Assembly (NCBI RefSeq): GCF_001434335.1
Contig: NZ_AZFM01000001.1
Location: 91,349-155,348, forward strand
Length of the DNA stretch: 64,000 bases
From: Lactobacillus kalixensis DSM 16043
GTDB lineage: Bacteria > Bacillota > Bacilli > Lactobacillales > Lactobacillaceae
Direction: 5' to 3'
Shown one piece after another: positions 17,695 through 27,421 of this stretch (the first letter of the stretch is position 1; every line of letters starts with the position of its first letter). The position numbers and the translations under genes are program-made. The notes beneath the pieces are model-generated. The model saw only the letters and a program-made list of their open reading frames with translations, made no database searches and was not told where the DNA came from.

Positions 17695-19905
17695 TTATTC
17701 AGCATCTTGTTCTGAATTGTCTAAGTCACTAATCACGACTTTACCTTCGATGTTATCAGCTAACAAGTTCTTACTTGCAGGATGGTCAAGCTTGAAGTCG
17801 GCAACTTTATCTTCAATTTCTTCTTGAATAGTTCTACGAAGTGGACGAGCACCCATTGTTGGGTTGAAGCCTTCATCAACAAGCTTTTCCTTAGCTTTTT
17901 CAGTTACATCAATGTGTAAGCCTTGATCCTTAACCATATTGTTGGTATTTTCAAGCATTAAATCTACAATTTCAATTAAGTCTTCTTTTGTTAGCTCATT
18001 GAATTCAATCACATCATCAAGTCTGTTTAAGAATTCTGGCTTAAAGAATTGAGTCATTGAATTTCTAGCTGATTCTTTTTCTTCTTCATTATTTTCAGCT
18101 GCAAAACCAACACTTGTATTCTTGATTCCTTGACCAGCATTAGAAGTCATAATGATAATTGTATCTTTAAATGATACAGTTCTACCTTGTGAATCAGTCA
18201 AACGACCATCATCAAGGATTTGAAGGAACAAGTTCATTACATCTGGGTGAGCTTTTTCAATTTCGTCAAGTAAGATCAAGCTGTATGGGTTGTGACGAAC
18301 TTGCTCTGTCAATTGTCCAGCTTCTTCGTAGCCTACATAACCAGGTGCTGAACCAATTAATTTAGAAACTGAATATTGTTCCATGTATTCAGACATGTCG
18401 AAGCGAATCATCGCATTTTCTGAACCAAACATTTGCTTAGCAAGTTGCTTAGCGAGTTCAGTCTTACCAACACCAGTAGGTCCTACAAAGAGGAAGGAAC
18501 CGATTGGACGACCAGATTTATTGAAACCAATTCTATTACGACGAATTGCACGAGCAACTTTTTGAACAGCTTCGTCTTGACCGATTACATGACCTTCAAG
18601 ATCAGTAGCTAAGTTTTGTAATTGCTCTTCTTCTTGTTTTTGAATATCGCCAACAGGGATGTGGGTCTTTTCTTCAACAATCTTATTCATGATCTTATCG
18701 GTGATAGTTGGTGCTTTATCAGGATCAACATTTTGATCCTTCATCTTATCGTATTTTTCGATTTGATCACGGTAGTAAGCTGCTTTTTCGTAATCTTCAT
18801 TCTTCAAAGCATCTTGCTTAAGTTGTTGAGCTGCATCAATTCTCTCCTGCATCTTTTCCTTATCAATGTAAGGAATAGTCAAGTTCATTCTTGATCCGGC
18901 TTCATCTAGCAAGTCAATGGCCTTATCTGGAAGGAAACGATCTTGGATGTAGCGAGATGAAAGCTTGGCTGCAGCTTCAACAGCAGTATCAGTATATTTA
19001 ACATGGTGGTAATCTTCGTAACGTCTTTGGATACCTTTCAAAATCTTGATAGTTTCGTCAATTGAAGGTTCCTTGACTTCAACTGGTTGGAAACGTCTTG
19101 CTAAAGCAGAATCTTTTTCAATTTCACGGTATTCCTTAATAGTAGTTGCACCAACTAATTGGAGTTCCCCACGAGCCAAAGCAGGCTTAATGATGTTACC
19201 GGCATCCATACCGCCTTCAGCATTACCAGCACCAACAATTTCATGGATTTCGTCGATAAAAAGGATAATGTTAGGATCGCTTTGTAATTCTTTGATCAAC
19301 TGTTCCATTCTTTGCTCGAACTGACCACGAATTCCAGTACCTTGAACTAATGAAACAACATTTAAAGCAATAACTCGCTTATCTTGAAGCTTAGCTGGGA
19401 CAGAACCGTCAACGATTTGTTGAGCTAATCCTTCAACAACAGCAGTTTTACCAACACCAGCTTCACCGATTAAAACTGGATTATTTTTAGTTCTTCTGTT
19501 TAAAATTTCAATGACACGGGCAATTTCTTGATCACGACCAATAACTGGATCGATTTTGCCTTTCTTTGCAAGGGCAGTTAAATCAGTACCATATTGGTCA
19601 AGTAGAGAACGTCTACCGTTACCAGCATTGCCATTGCCGCCACCCATTTGCATTCTTGGGTCTTGAGGGTTTGGATTGTTATTTGCAGCGTTTCGATTAT
19701 TTCCATTTAAGGCGTTAAATAGCTCATCAAAATCGCCAAAAAATTCATTATTATCGTTATTCATATTGTTATTACCTGAATTTCTCTGATTAGATCTAAG
19801 TTCTTGATAGCATTGTTGACATAAATTAATTTCACGACTTTGGCCATTCAATGTTGTGTATAAATGAATGGAGGCAGGTCGCTCATGACAATTTTCACAA
19901 ATCAA
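17695..19905 (-). CDS. clpE: ClpE, ATP-dependent Clp unfoldase
   Basis: HSP100 AAA+ unfoldase (736 aa) that feeds substrates to ClpP. The ClpE hallmark is the N-terminal zinc finger: CENCHERPA, then CQQC some 25 residues on. A Gly/Asn-rich linker follows. The first AAA+ domain has GEAGVGKTA, then comes a UVR-type coiled segment ([10 protein letters not shown]), and the second has [18 protein letters not shown] is the C-terminal sensor. I place the start at TTG 19905, with AGGCGG 9 bases upstream, so the protein begins M-I-C-E-N-C as ClpE proteins do. The longer frame to 19956 would cover its promoter leader. A CIRCE element overlaps the promoter, implying HrcA control. Confidence 0.92.
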   Translation of the reverse strand: MICENCHERPASIHLYTTLNGQSREINLCQQCYQELRSNQRNSGNNNMNNDNNEFFGDFDELFNALNGNNRNAANNNPNPQDPRMQMGGGNGNAGNGRRSLLDQYGTDLTALAKKGKIDPVIGRDQEIARVIEILNRRTKNNPVLIGEAGVGKTAVVEGLAQQIVDGSVPAKLQDKRVIALNVVSLVQGTGIRGQFEQRMEQLIKELQSDPNIILFIDEIHEIVGAGNAEGGMDAGNIIKPALARGELQLVGATTIKEYREIEKDSALARRFQPVEVKEPSIDETIKILKGIQRRYEDYHHVKYTDTAVEAAAKLSSRYIQDRFLPDKAIDLLDEAGSRMNLTIPYIDKEKMQERIDAAQQLKQDALKNEDYEKAAYYRDQIEKYDKMKDQNVDPDKAPTITDKIMNKIVEEKTHIPVGDIQKQEEEQLQNLATDLEGHVIGQDEAVQKVARAIRRNRIGFNKSGRPIGSFLFVGPTGVGKTELAKQLAKQMFGSENAMIRFDMSEYMEQYSVSKLIGSAPGYVGYEEAGQLTEQVRHNPYSLILLDEIEKAHPDVMNLFLQILDDGRLTDSQGRTVSFKDTIIIMTSNAGQGIKNTSVGFAAENNEEEKESARNSMTQFFKPEFLNRLDDVIEFNELTKEDLIEIVDLMLENTNNMVKDQGLHIDVTEKAKEKLVDEGFNPTMGARPLRRTIQEEIEDKVADFKLDHPASKNLLADNIEGKVVISDLDNSEQDAE

Positions 19906-19940
19906 TATTGTTAACCGCCTTTCATATTGAACTTGAGTAA

Positions 19941-19969
19941 ATTGTATGATTAGCACTCGATAAAGTCAA
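19941..19969 (-). promoter_or_regulatory. SigA promoter of clpE
   Basis: On the minus strand, TTGACT (19969-19964) and TACAAT (19946-19941) are 17 bases apart. CIRCE covers the -35 and much of the spacer. Confidence 0.85.
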
Positions 19970-19976
19970 GTGCTAA
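19950..19976. promoter_or_regulatory. CIRCE element (HrcA operator) at clpE
   Basis: TTAGCACTC-N9-AAGTGCTAA matches the CIRCE consensus TTAGCACTC-N9-GAGTGCTAA at every position but one. Overlap with the promoter implies heat-inducible release of HrcA repression. I see no clear CtsR heptad pair here. Confidence 0.9.
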
Positions 19977-20096
19977 GTCTTGAAAAAGCTTATTTTTTGT
20001 AAGAAATTAATTTTTGAATCTTTGTATTTTTCTACCATAAAAGTTAGAAATTTATAAGGCACATATTTTAGAAATGGTAAAATTCATTACAAAATA

Positions 20097-20125
20097 TTGA
20101 TTTTAAAGACTTGGTAGTATATAAA
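20097..20125 (+). promoter_or_regulatory. SigA promoter of the 60-aa protein gene
   Basis: TTGATT (20097-20102), 17-base spacer, TATAAA (20120-20125). Confidence 0.6.
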
Positions 20126-20174
20126 CTAGTATATTAACGGAATTAATTATAGAATTTTGAAGTGTGGTGATAAG

Positions 20175-20357
20175 ATGGATTATCAAAAAATTTTGGATCA
20201 ATTAGTTAGTGGAGAACTTAAAGAGTACCGTGTTGAACCCAAAGATGCTTTTGATTTTCAAAGAGTATTGCGAGATTATGGCAAGAGACAGAATATTACC
20301 GGTCGCGCCGAAAGAGGGGGCAGCATTGTCTATACCGGTTCTAATAGTGATGACTAA
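20175..20357 (+). CDS. Conserved small protein of unknown function (60 aa)
   Basis: Short acidic-basic soluble protein from MDYQKILDQL to GSNSDD, with a central DAFDFQRVLRDYGKRQNITGRAE. Not recognised. The start at 20175 follows GGTGA; an in-frame ATG six codons earlier overlaps that ribosome binding site. It has its own promoter and lies just upstream of ptsH, separated from it by an inverted repeat. The coding pattern and good ribosome binding site support a real gene. Confidence 0.6.
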   Translation: MDYQKILDQLVSGELKEYRVEPKDAFDFQRVLRDYGKRQNITGRAERGGSIVYTGSNSDD

Positions 20358-20366
20358 ATGATGAAA

Positions 20367-20394
20367 ACTGTTACATTTATGTTGTGTAAACAGT
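20367..20394 (+). promoter_or_regulatory. Inverted repeat over the ptsH promoter
   Basis: ACTGTTACA (20367-20375) pairs with TGTAAACAGT (20385-20394) with one bulged base. It overlaps a -35 TTGTGT (20382-20387); TAATCT follows at 20405-20410, 17 bases on. No T-run follows it on the plus strand, so it looks more like an operator than a terminator. Confidence 0.4.
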
Positions 20395-20471
20395 AAAAAA
20401 ATGATAATCTATTATCCGAATGGGTAATTATTACCGATTAATTTTTTTCGAAATAAAAGGAGATATTCAAA

Positions 20472-20738
20472 ATGGAAAAACGCGATTTTCATATTATTGC
20501 AGAAACTGGTATTCACGCACGTCCAGCTACTTTGTTGGTACAAGCTGCTTCAAAGTTTGGTTCAGACGTTAATTTGGAATACAACGGCAAGTCTGTAAAC
20601 TTGAAGTCAATCATGGGCGTTATGTCACTTGGTGTTGGTCAAAATGCTGACGTTACTATCACTGCTGAAGGTGACGACGAAAAGGATGCTTTGGAAGCAA
20701 TTGCTGACACTATGAAAAAAGAAGGTTTAGCTGAATAA
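20472..20738 (+). CDS. ptsH: HPr, phosphocarrier protein of the PTS
   Basis: Takes phosphate from enzyme I and passes it to sugar-specific EIIA proteins; as P-Ser-HPr it is the CcpA corepressor. The catalytic His15 is in [11 protein letters not shown], and the regulatory Ser46 is in [12 protein letters not shown], the target of HPr kinase encoded near 60 kb. Length 88 aa is standard. AAAGGAG precedes the ATG. Its stop overlaps the ptsI start, giving the usual ptsHI operon. Codon choice is strongly biased, as expected for a highly expressed protein. Confidence 0.98.
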   Translation: MEKRDFHIIAETGIHARPATLLVQAASKFGSDVNLEYNGKSVNLKSIMGVMSLGVGQNADVTITAEGDDEKDALEAIADTMKKEGLAE

Positions 20739-22471
20739 TGACCAAGACTTTAAACGGAATTGCTGCAAGTGATGGTATCGCCGTTGCTCCAGCATATCTT
20801 CTTGTTGAGCCTGATCTTTCATTTACTAAATCCTCAATCAGCGATATTGATTCAGAAGTAGCTCGTTACAAGCAAGCTATTGCTGATTCAACTACTGAAG
20901 TTGAAAATATTCGTGACGTTGCTAAGAAGACTTTAGGTGAAGAAGAATCACAAGTCTTTGAAGCACACTTGATGATTTTAAATGACCCAGAATTTACTGG
21001 TGCTATCGAAAATGAAATCAAGGATCAAAAGGTTAATGCAGAAGCTGCATTAGATGAAACTGCTCAAAAATTCATTTCAATTTTTGAAAGCATGACTGAT
21101 AATCCATATATGCAAGAACGTGCTGCTGATGTTCGTGACGTTTCAAAGCGTATTATGGCTCACTTACTTGGTAAGACTTTACCAAACCCAGCTTCAATTG
21201 ATCACGAAGTTGTTGTTGTTGCTCACGATTTAACTCCAAGTGATACTGCACAACTTAACAAGAAGTATGTTAAGGGCTTTGTAACTGATATTGGTGGTCG
21301 TACTGCCCACTCAGCTATTATGGCTCGTTCACTTGAATTACCTGCTGTTGTAGGTACTGATTCCATCACTAAGGATGTACAAGATGGTCAAGAATTGATC
21401 GTTGATGGTCTTGATGGTGCAGCAATTATTGAACCAAGTAAAGAACAAGTTATCGAATACAAGCACAAGGGTGACGCCTTCCTCGAACAAAAGGCTGAAT
21501 GGCAAAAGCTCAAGAATGAACCATCTGTAACTGCCGATGGCAAGAAGTTTATCATCGCAGCTAATATTGGTACTCCAAACGATATGCCAGGTGTTCATGA
21601 AAATGGTGCTGAAGCTATTGGTTTGTACAGAACAGAATTCTTATACATGAATTCTTCTGATTTCCCAACTGAAGATGCTCAATTTGAAGCTTATAAAGAA
21701 GTTATTGAAGGTATGGATGGTAAGCAAACTATCATCAGAACCATGGATATCGGTGGTGACAAGCACCTCGATTACTGGGACCTACCTGAAGAAATGAACC
21801 CATTCTTAGGTGTTCGTGCTATTCGTTTGTCACTTCAAAACGAGGACATCTTCCGTACTCAATTAAGAGCTTTACTTCGTGCATCTGCTTACGGTCCATT
21901 AGGAATTATGTTCCCAATGATCGGTACTTTGGGTGAATTGCGTAAAGCTAAGGCAATCTTGAACGATGAAAAAGATAAGTTGATCAAGGATGGCGTTAAA
22001 GTTGGTGACGATCTTCAAGTAGGTATGATGATCGAAGTTCCAGCTGCAGCTATGCTTGCTGATCAATTTGCTAAGGAAGTTGACTTCTTCTCAATCGGTA
22101 CCAATGATCTTATCCAATACACATTGGCTGCTGACCGTGGAAACGACAGTCTTTCATACTTATATCAACCATATAACCCATCAGTACTTCGCTTAATCAA
22201 GCACACTATTGATGGTGCCCATGAAAATGGTATTTGGGTTGGTATGTGTGGTGAAGCTGCTGGTGATGAAATCATGTTCCCAATTTTACTTTCAATGGGA
22301 CTTGATGAATACTCAATGAGTGCAACTTCAATCTTAAGAATCAGAAGTTTAATGAAGAAGTTAAACACTGCTGATCTTAAGGAATTAGCTAACCAAGCTT
22401 GCTTTGTATCAGAAACTGCTGACGATAACGAAAAGTTAGTTAAAGATTTCATGGCTAAACTTGAAAAATAA
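20738..22471 (+). CDS. ptsI: PTS enzyme I (phosphoenolpyruvate-protein phosphotransferase)
   Basis: Autophosphorylates from PEP and donates the phosphate to HPr. The active His191 lies in [20 protein letters not shown]. The C-terminal PEP-binding barrel shows [40 protein letters not shown] and the Cys in GMCGEAAGD. The length of 577 aa is full. It overlaps ptsH by one base and ends at a long hairpin. Together they energise all PTS sugars of the cell. Confidence 0.98.
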   Translation: MTKTLNGIAASDGIAVAPAYLLVEPDLSFTKSSISDIDSEVARYKQAIADSTTEVENIRDVAKKTLGEEESQVFEAHLMILNDPEFTGAIENEIKDQKVNAEAALDETAQKFISIFESMTDNPYMQERAADVRDVSKRIMAHLLGKTLPNPASIDHEVVVVAHDLTPSDTAQLNKKYVKGFVTDIGGRTAHSAIMARSLELPAVVGTDSITKDVQDGQELIVDGLDGAAIIEPSKEQVIEYKHKGDAFLEQKAEWQKLKNEPSVTADGKKFIIAANIGTPNDMPGVHENGAEAIGLYRTEFLYMNSSDFPTEDAQFEAYKEVIEGMDGKQTIIRTMDIGGDKHLDYWDLPEEMNPFLGVRAIRLSLQNEDIFRTQLRALLRASAYGPLGIMFPMIGTLGELRKAKAILNDEKDKLIKDGVKVGDDLQVGMMIEVPAAAMLADQFAKEVDFFSIGTNDLIQYTLAADRGNDSLSYLYQPYNPSVLRLIKHTIDGAHENGIWVGMCGEAAGDEIMFPILLSMGLDEYSMSATSILRIRSLMKKLNTADLKELANQACFVSETADDNEKLVKDFMAKLEK

Positions 22472-22520
22472 TTAAAAAGAACAAGGTGAAAAAATTTCAT
22501 CTTGTTCTTTTTAATTTTTT
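22471..22520 (+). terminator. Terminator of ptsHI
   Basis: A 21-bp stem (22471-22491 with 22495-22515, one G-U pair) with a 3-base loop and T-run. Confidence 0.88.
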
Positions 22521-22618
22521 AATAGATTTACAATTTCTCAAAAATTAATTCATACTTTCTTCACGATTTCTAAGTAAGATAAAGATGGATGGAAAAGTAA
22601 AGATTATTTTTAAATAAC

Positions 22619-22647
22619 TTACAAAAAGAAAGTAAGCGTGTTATACT
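22619..22647 (+). promoter_or_regulatory. SigA promoter of spx
   Basis: TTACAA (22619-22624), 17 bases, TATACT (22642-22647), leaving a leader of about 50 bases. Confidence 0.7.
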
Positions 22648-22701
22648 TAATGTATGGTAAATGTTGTATACGATTATTTGTTCTAAGGAGCGTGAAATTA
22701 T

Positions 22702-23100
22702 ATGGTAGATTTATATGTATCTCCTAGTTGTACCTCATGTCGAAAGGCAAAGGCATGGCTCGAAAAGCATAGTATTCCTTTCAGGGAAAGAAACATCTTT
22801 TCAGAACCATTAACTAAAGGTGAAATTTTACAAATTTTGCGTATGACAGAAAATGGTACTGAGGAAATTATTTCTACCCGCTCAAGAGCTTTTCAACAAC
22901 TAAAGATCAATTTAGACGATTTATCAATTGATCAGTTACTTGCTCTCGTGGAAAAGAATCCTAATTTATTAAGAAGACCGATCATTATGGATGATCGTCG
23001 CTTACAAGTCGGTTATAACGAAGATGAAATTCGTCGCTTTTTACCAAGAAAAGTTCGTCGACTTGAATTGGCTGAAGCGCAAAAGATCGCAGATCTATAA
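22702..23100 (+). CDS. spx: Spx-family RNA polymerase-binding regulator
   Basis: ArsC-fold regulator that binds the RNA polymerase alpha C-terminal domain and switches on thiol-stress genes. The redox CxxC is Cys10-T-S-Cys13 in [12 protein letters not shown]. The conserved [20 protein letters not shown] and the basic [10 protein letters not shown] tail identify Spx. Length 132 aa is typical. The redox centre is complete, unlike the CxxS paralogues. The window also encodes an SpxH-like adaptor, which in Bacillus delivers Spx to ClpXP, and thioredoxin reductase, a classic Spx target. Confidence 0.93.
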   Translation: MVDLYVSPSCTSCRKAKAWLEKHSIPFRERNIFSEPLTKGEILQILRMTENGTEEIISTRSRAFQQLKINLDDLSIDQLLALVEKNPNLLRRPIIMDDRRLQVGYNEDEIRRFLPRKVRRLELAEAQKIADL

Positions 23101-23121
23101 AATAACAACTGAATATAAAAT

Positions 23122-23152
23122 AAAATATTAGCTTGACTGCTAATATTTTTTT
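23122..23152 (+). terminator. Terminator of spx
   Basis: AAAATATTAGC and GCTAATATTTT form an 11-bp stem with a 6-base loop and T-run. Confidence 0.85.
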
Positions 23153-23240
23153 ATTCTTTTTATTTCAAATTAAATAATGTGTGTTATTATAAAATCGAAG
23201 AGAAAATAACAGAGGTTATTAAAACACGAGGTATAGAGTA

Positions 23241-26200
23241 ATGAAAATTAAAGATGCGGTTGCGGAAAGAAAACAGCATTTTTCAATCCGCAAACTAACA
23301 ATAGGTACGACATCTGTGTTATTAGGAACTACTTTATGGTTAGCAAATAGTAGTAATATGGCACACGCTGACCAAGCTGATGGTAATTCTGATACCACAC
23401 TTGTCACCAATGAAGTAAAAGATACCGAAACAACTTCTGAACAAACTGATAAAACAGATCAAAATCAATCGACTCAATCTTCTGAACAAGTACAGACAAA
23501 TGGCGAAAATGCAGAAGCTAAGGCTGAAGTAGCTAAAAATGTAGAGGTTTCAGCTACAGAACTTCCTGCGCAAGACAATAAGATCTCAGAAGATGCGGTT
23601 AAAGTAGAAGATAAGACTGCTAATACTGATTTAAAGAAGACTGAACAAGAATCTTCTGATAAAAGTGCTAATGCTGAAAAAGGTAGTACTCAAGAAAATA
23701 CTCCAGTAATTACTAATAATAAAAAAGTCGAAGAAACTGCTAAAGATGATGTTAATAAGACTTACAACATCACTATCACAGCAAATAATGTCGCCAGCAA
23801 GGATGGAAAAGTTAAAACATCCAATTCTGTTTGGGATTATAACTTTAAAGATGGTGTTTTAAGTCTTAAAGATGTCAAAGATGGCACTAGAATTTATTCT
23901 TTAGGTGTTGCACCAACCGGTTATAAATTGTTAAATCCAGAAGTCTTGGAACAAAACTTCAGAATGGAAGGAAATACTGCATACGTAAATGGTAAAGATG
24001 CAAATGTTACTTTAAAGTATGCACCAATTTCTCCAATCTTAATTAAATATGTTGATGAAGATAGCGGTGAAGTGTTGTCATCATCATCTGTTGGTGCAAA
24101 TACTTCCTCTACAGCAAGTCTTGAATATCAAGCAGGGGATGAGGCCGCAATTGGTCCGTCGAAATTCTTGGCTCACGCAATTGACATTCCTGGATATGAA
24201 TTAGTAGGTGATGCTACATTCATTGACACGTATAATAATGTTCAATCATTGGGTAATTACAATTATCAAGTTGTAACTTTCAAATACAAGAAGGTTATGG
24301 ATAATCCAAACCCTAAGCAAGAAAAAGGTTCTGGTGCACAATACGGGGAATACTTTGGACCTCAATGGAGCACCATCGATCCAGCTGATGCGTTTAACTT
24401 AACAGGCGCTAAAGGATTAACATATGAGCATGATAATGGTGATGTTGAAGCCAAAGTTGATGCCTTAGCTAAAAAGTATGAAAATCAAGGCTACACTTAT
24501 GTAGGTACTTTTAATTACCATTACAATACTGACTATTACAACTGGAATGAAGCAGCAACTTCAGTTAACTTGGTACCAAATAAGGATGTTACTGTTAAGT
24601 ATGTTGATCAAAATGGTAATGAATTAGCTTCAGAAGATATTTTATCAGGTAATCCTAACAACCCAGATCAAACTAACAATGGTATTAACAATAAAAATCA
24701 CTGGTACTCTGCTGGTGAATGGGAAGCAACTCCTAAGACAATCAACGGTTACACTTTAAGAACTACTTATGGTGCAACTAAGGGGAAATATACTCCTTAT
24801 AAATATGTAGTAACTTTTGAATATGCTAAAGATACTACTGGTAAGGTTATTTACATTGATGACACTAACAACAGTACTTTGAAGACAGATTCTCTTACTG
24901 GTTTTGTTGGTGACAAGATTGATTACTCAACTACATCATCAATTGCAGACTATGAAAAGCAAGGATATGTTTTAGTATCTGACAACTTCTCAGCTGATAA
25001 GACCTACCAAGACAATGCTGACGAAAACACTTTTGAAGTTCACTTCAAACATGGTGTAAAGCCAGTTACTCCAGAAACTCCTACTCCTGAAGTACCAAAG
25101 ACTCCAGATGGTAAGACAGTTGTTAACCCAACTGATTTAACTAAGAAGGTTAACTTAACTGTTAACTACGTAAATGAGGACGGTACTCAATTTACTGGAA
25201 CTGTTCCAGCAAATGCTAAACAAACTGCAACATTTACTGGTGTTGCTTATGTTGATACAGTTACCGGTCAATTAGTAAACGCTAAGCAAGAAAATGGTAG
25301 CTGGGTAATTGATGAAAGTAACACCGCTACACCACAAATCACTTGGACTAGTGACAAAACTTCATTTGAAGGTGTAACTTCACCAACTGAAAAAGGTTAT
25401 CACGTAACTAATGTTTCTGATCACGCTGATGGCACAAACGTTGCCGCAATTACTGGTTTGACTAAAGACAGTGGCGACATCAACATTACTGTAACTTATA
25501 CTAAGAACGGTGAAGAAGTTGTTAACAAGCAAAATCTTCCGGCTTCTCAAATTGTTCAATACGTTGACGACCAAGGTAATGTTCTTCGTGAAGAAAAGAA
25601 GCAAACTGCAGAATTCACCTACTCCGGTGATACTAAAGATACTGTAACTGGTGAAATTACTAAGCAAGGTTCATGGAATGAAACTTCACACAACTTTACT
25701 GCAGAAGAAGTTCCAGTAATCGATGGTTACGTTGCGGTATCTGGTTACACTAATAACGACGGCAAGTACGTTGCAGGTGGTTTTGTTGCAACTAACACCG
25801 GTTCTAATGAAGAACGTAATAAGGTATTCAAAGTTGTTTACAAGAAGATTGGCAAGATTATTCCAGTTGGTCCAGATGGTAAAACTCCAATTCCAGATGC
25901 ACCAACTCCTAGCTACCATAATGATCCAACCAATCCAACAGCAGTAGTACCCAATGAACCTGTACCAAATGTTCCTGGTTACAAGCCAAGCGTTCCAACT
26001 GTAACTCCAGAAAAACCAACTGAAGATACTCCAGTTGTTTACACACCAGATACGCCAACACCTAAACCAGAAGAACCAACCGGTCCTGTAGATCCAGTAA
26101 CACCAGAAACTCCAACTAACCCAACTACACCACAGACTCCACAAGAACCTGAAAATGTAGTTCCACATCCAGAAACACCGGCAACACCGGATACTCCAGA

Positions 26201-26462
26201 TACGCCAGCTCCTACTCCTCATGCATCAGTAGATAATACTAAGAAGACTAAGTCAACTACTGTTGTGCCTCACGCTACAGTAGCAAAGAATACTGAAGTA
26301 CCTGATTCACCAGTTCGAACAACTAATAATCCTGAAGAAAATACTCTTCCACAAACTGGTGAAGATGATACTACTAAAGCAACAGTTGCAGGTGCAGCGA
26401 TAAATTTGATTTCTCTGTTAGGTTTATCAGGCTATGGAAAACGCAAGCGTCGTAAGAATTAA
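23241..26462 (+). CDS. LPXTG-anchored surface protein with mucus-binding-like repeats
   Basis: Large secreted, sortase-anchored protein (1073 aa). The signal peptide has a YSIRK-like motif (FSIRK, 14-18) with probable cleavage after AHA43. Residues 44-175 are Thr/Glu/Lys/Gln-rich and low in complexity. Related beta-rich modules begin near 266 (IKYVDEDSG), 450 (VKYVDQNGNEL), 535 (VIYIDDTN), 637 (VNYVNEDGTQF) and 771 (VQYVDDQGNVL), a pattern of MucBP/Mub domains. A Pro/Thr-rich stalk (about 880-1000) leads to LPQTG at 1036-1040, a hydrophobic span and KRKRRKN. The likely role is adhesion to mucus or host glycans. The gene interrupts the conserved spx-mecA neighbourhood and looks like an accessory insertion. 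Confidence 0.9.
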   Translation: MKIKDAVAERKQHFSIRKLTIGTTSVLLGTTLWLANSSNMAHADQADGNSDTTLVTNEVKDTETTSEQTDKTDQNQSTQSSEQVQTNGENAEAKAEVAKNVEVSATELPAQDNKISEDAVKVEDKTANTDLKKTEQESSDKSANAEKGSTQENTPVITNNKKVEETAKDDVNKTYNITITANNVASKDGKVKTSNSVWDYNFKDGVLSLKDVKDGTRIYSLGVAPTGYKLLNPEVLEQNFRMEGNTAYVNGKDANVTLKYAPISPILIKYVDEDSGEVLSSSSVGANTSSTASLEYQAGDEAAIGPSKFLAHAIDIPGYELVGDATFIDTYNNVQSLGNYNYQVVTFKYKKVMDNPNPKQEKGSGAQYGEYFGPQWSTIDPADAFNLTGAKGLTYEHDNGDVEAKVDALAKKYENQGYTYVGTFNYHYNTDYYNWNEAATSVNLVPNKDVTVKYVDQNGNELASEDILSGNPNNPDQTNNGINNKNHWYSAGEWEATPKTINGYTLRTTYGATKGKYTPYKYVVTFEYAKDTTGKVIYIDDTNNSTLKTDSLTGFVGDKIDYSTTSSIADYEKQGYVLVSDNFSADKTYQDNADENTFEVHFKHGVKPVTPETPTPEVPKTPDGKTVVNPTDLTKKVNLTVNYVNEDGTQFTGTVPANAKQTATFTGVAYVDTVTGQLVNAKQENGSWVIDESNTATPQITWTSDKTSFEGVTSPTEKGYHVTNVSDHADGTNVAAITGLTKDSGDINITVTYTKNGEEVVNKQNLPASQIVQYVDDQGNVLREEKKQTAEFTYSGDTKDTVTGEITKQGSWNETSHNFTAEEVPVIDGYVAVSGYTNNDGKYVAGGFVATNTGSNEERNKVFKVVYKKIGKIIPVGPDGKTPIPDAPTPSYHNDPTNPTAVVPNEPVPNVPGYKPSVPTVTPEKPTEDTPVVYTPDTPTPKPEEPTGPVDPVTPETPTNPTTPQTPQEPENVVPHPETPATPDTPDTPAPTPHASVDNTKKTKSTTVVPHATVAKNTEVPDSPVRTTNNPEENTLPQTGEDDTTKATVAGAAINLISLLGLSGYGKRKRRKN

Positions 26463-26470
26463 TATATTTA

Positions 26471-26512
26471 AATCAGAACTTCCAGAAATGGAAATTCTGA
26501 TTTTCTTTTTCT
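26471..26512 (+). terminator. Terminator of the surface-protein gene
   Basis: AATCAGAA/TTCTGATT plus inner TTCC/GGAA, with a single mismatch between, then a T-rich tail. Confidence 0.8.
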
Positions 26513-26603
26513 TTCAAAAAAATTAAAGACTAACACTTTTGTTTTATTTGAAAAGTAGTGTACTATTGTAATAACAGGAAAATAACTATGGAGGTGAAAA
26601 TCT

Positions 26604-27344
26604 ATGAAAATTAAACGAATTGATGAAAATACAATTCGGGTTCGTATTAACAATGATGAACTTGCAGAGCGAGGCTTAAAGGTTCTTGACTTACTTGGAA
26701 ATAGAGACAAGATTCAACAATTCTTCTATTCAATTTTGTCAGAAGTTGATACTGACCATACTTTCACAAAGGATGCTCCAGTTTCATTTCAAGTGATGCC
26801 AAATAGTAGTGGGTTAGATGTGCTAATTACTAAAGTTAATAGTGGAAATACTGAAGAGCTGCAGAAAATGCTCAGTTCAAGTGACTTCGATGATAATAAC
26901 GATGAAGAAGATGAGGATTCTAGAAGAAGTTTCTTTGATTTAGATCCAAAAGATGACCCGAAAACAGAAATTGATCCAGGACAAGTTGTTAAGCATAGTT
27001 CATTTTTGAATGCAGAAGATGAAGAAGATTATTGGAACTTCCAAGATACTCATTGCTATAAGTTCGATGATTTAGGTTTAGCAACAGCATTAGCAGATAA
27101 TTTGAGATCAGATAATATTGCTTCTAGCTTGTATTTATACAAAGGACAATATTTTATGAAATTGGTATTTGTTAATGATGATTTTGCGGAATTAACACCT
27201 GCTGATGCTTGGGCAATTGCTAATGAATTTGGTATCAAGATTAGCTCTGATGATATGGAAACAATTGAAGAAATTGGCAAACTGATCATTCAACGTGATG
27301 CTTTAGGTACTTTACGTAGATATTTTGATACTAACATCAAGTAA
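26604..27344 (+). CDS. mecA: MecA, adaptor for Clp proteolysis
   Basis: Adaptor that brings substrates such as competence regulators to ClpC-type unfoldases. It has the N-terminal target-binding domain (MKIKRIDENTIRVRI, then ELAERGLKVLDLLGNRDKIQQFFY), an acidic disordered linker (about 93-130, DDNNDEEDEDS), and the C-terminal Clp-binding domain (FDDLGLATALADNL, SSLYLYKGQYFMKL, EFGIKISSDDMETIEEIGK). The 246-aa length is typical. GGAGGTGA precedes the ATG. It is followed by coiA, the classic Bacillus order. ClpE in this window is a possible partner unfoldase. Confidence 0.95.
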   Translation: MKIKRIDENTIRVRINNDELAERGLKVLDLLGNRDKIQQFFYSILSEVDTDHTFTKDAPVSFQVMPNSSGLDVLITKVNSGNTEELQKMLSSSDFDDNNDEEDEDSRRSFFDLDPKDDPKTEIDPGQVVKHSSFLNAEDEEDYWNFQDTHCYKFDDLGLATALADNLRSDNIASSLYLYKGQYFMKLVFVNDDFAELTPADAWAIANEFGIKISSDDMETIEEIGKLIIQRDALGTLRRYFDTNIK

Positions 27345-27369
27345 TTTTTAAGAAAAAGTAAAGAAAGAG

Positions 27370-27398
27370 AAAGAGCGAGTAAAATCTTGCTCTTTTTT
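27370..27398 (+). terminator. Terminator of mecA
   Basis: AAAGAGCGAG (27370-27379) pairs with CTTGCTCTTT (27386-27395), one G-U. The T-run is also the T-tract of the competence-type box that follows. Confidence 0.85.
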
Positions 27399-27407
27399 CG
27401 TATTTAA
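27393..27407 (+). promoter_or_regulatory. Competence-type promoter box before coiA
   Basis: Six T residues then CGTATTTAA, 15 bases ahead of the preferred coiA ATG. The same core occurs before comFA (53300-53315) and in the gap before recA (48331-48346). It resembles the streptococcal combox (T-tract plus TACGAATA). ComX/SigX use is inferred. Confidence 0.6.
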
Positions 27408-27421
27408 TAATGGGCGATAAA

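Noticed and set aside
25686..26222. Long Trp/Cys-rich frame antisense to the surface-protein gene
   Set aside because: It mirrors the Pro/Thr-rich stalk repeats of the real gene; composition is not protein-like and there is no ribosome binding site.
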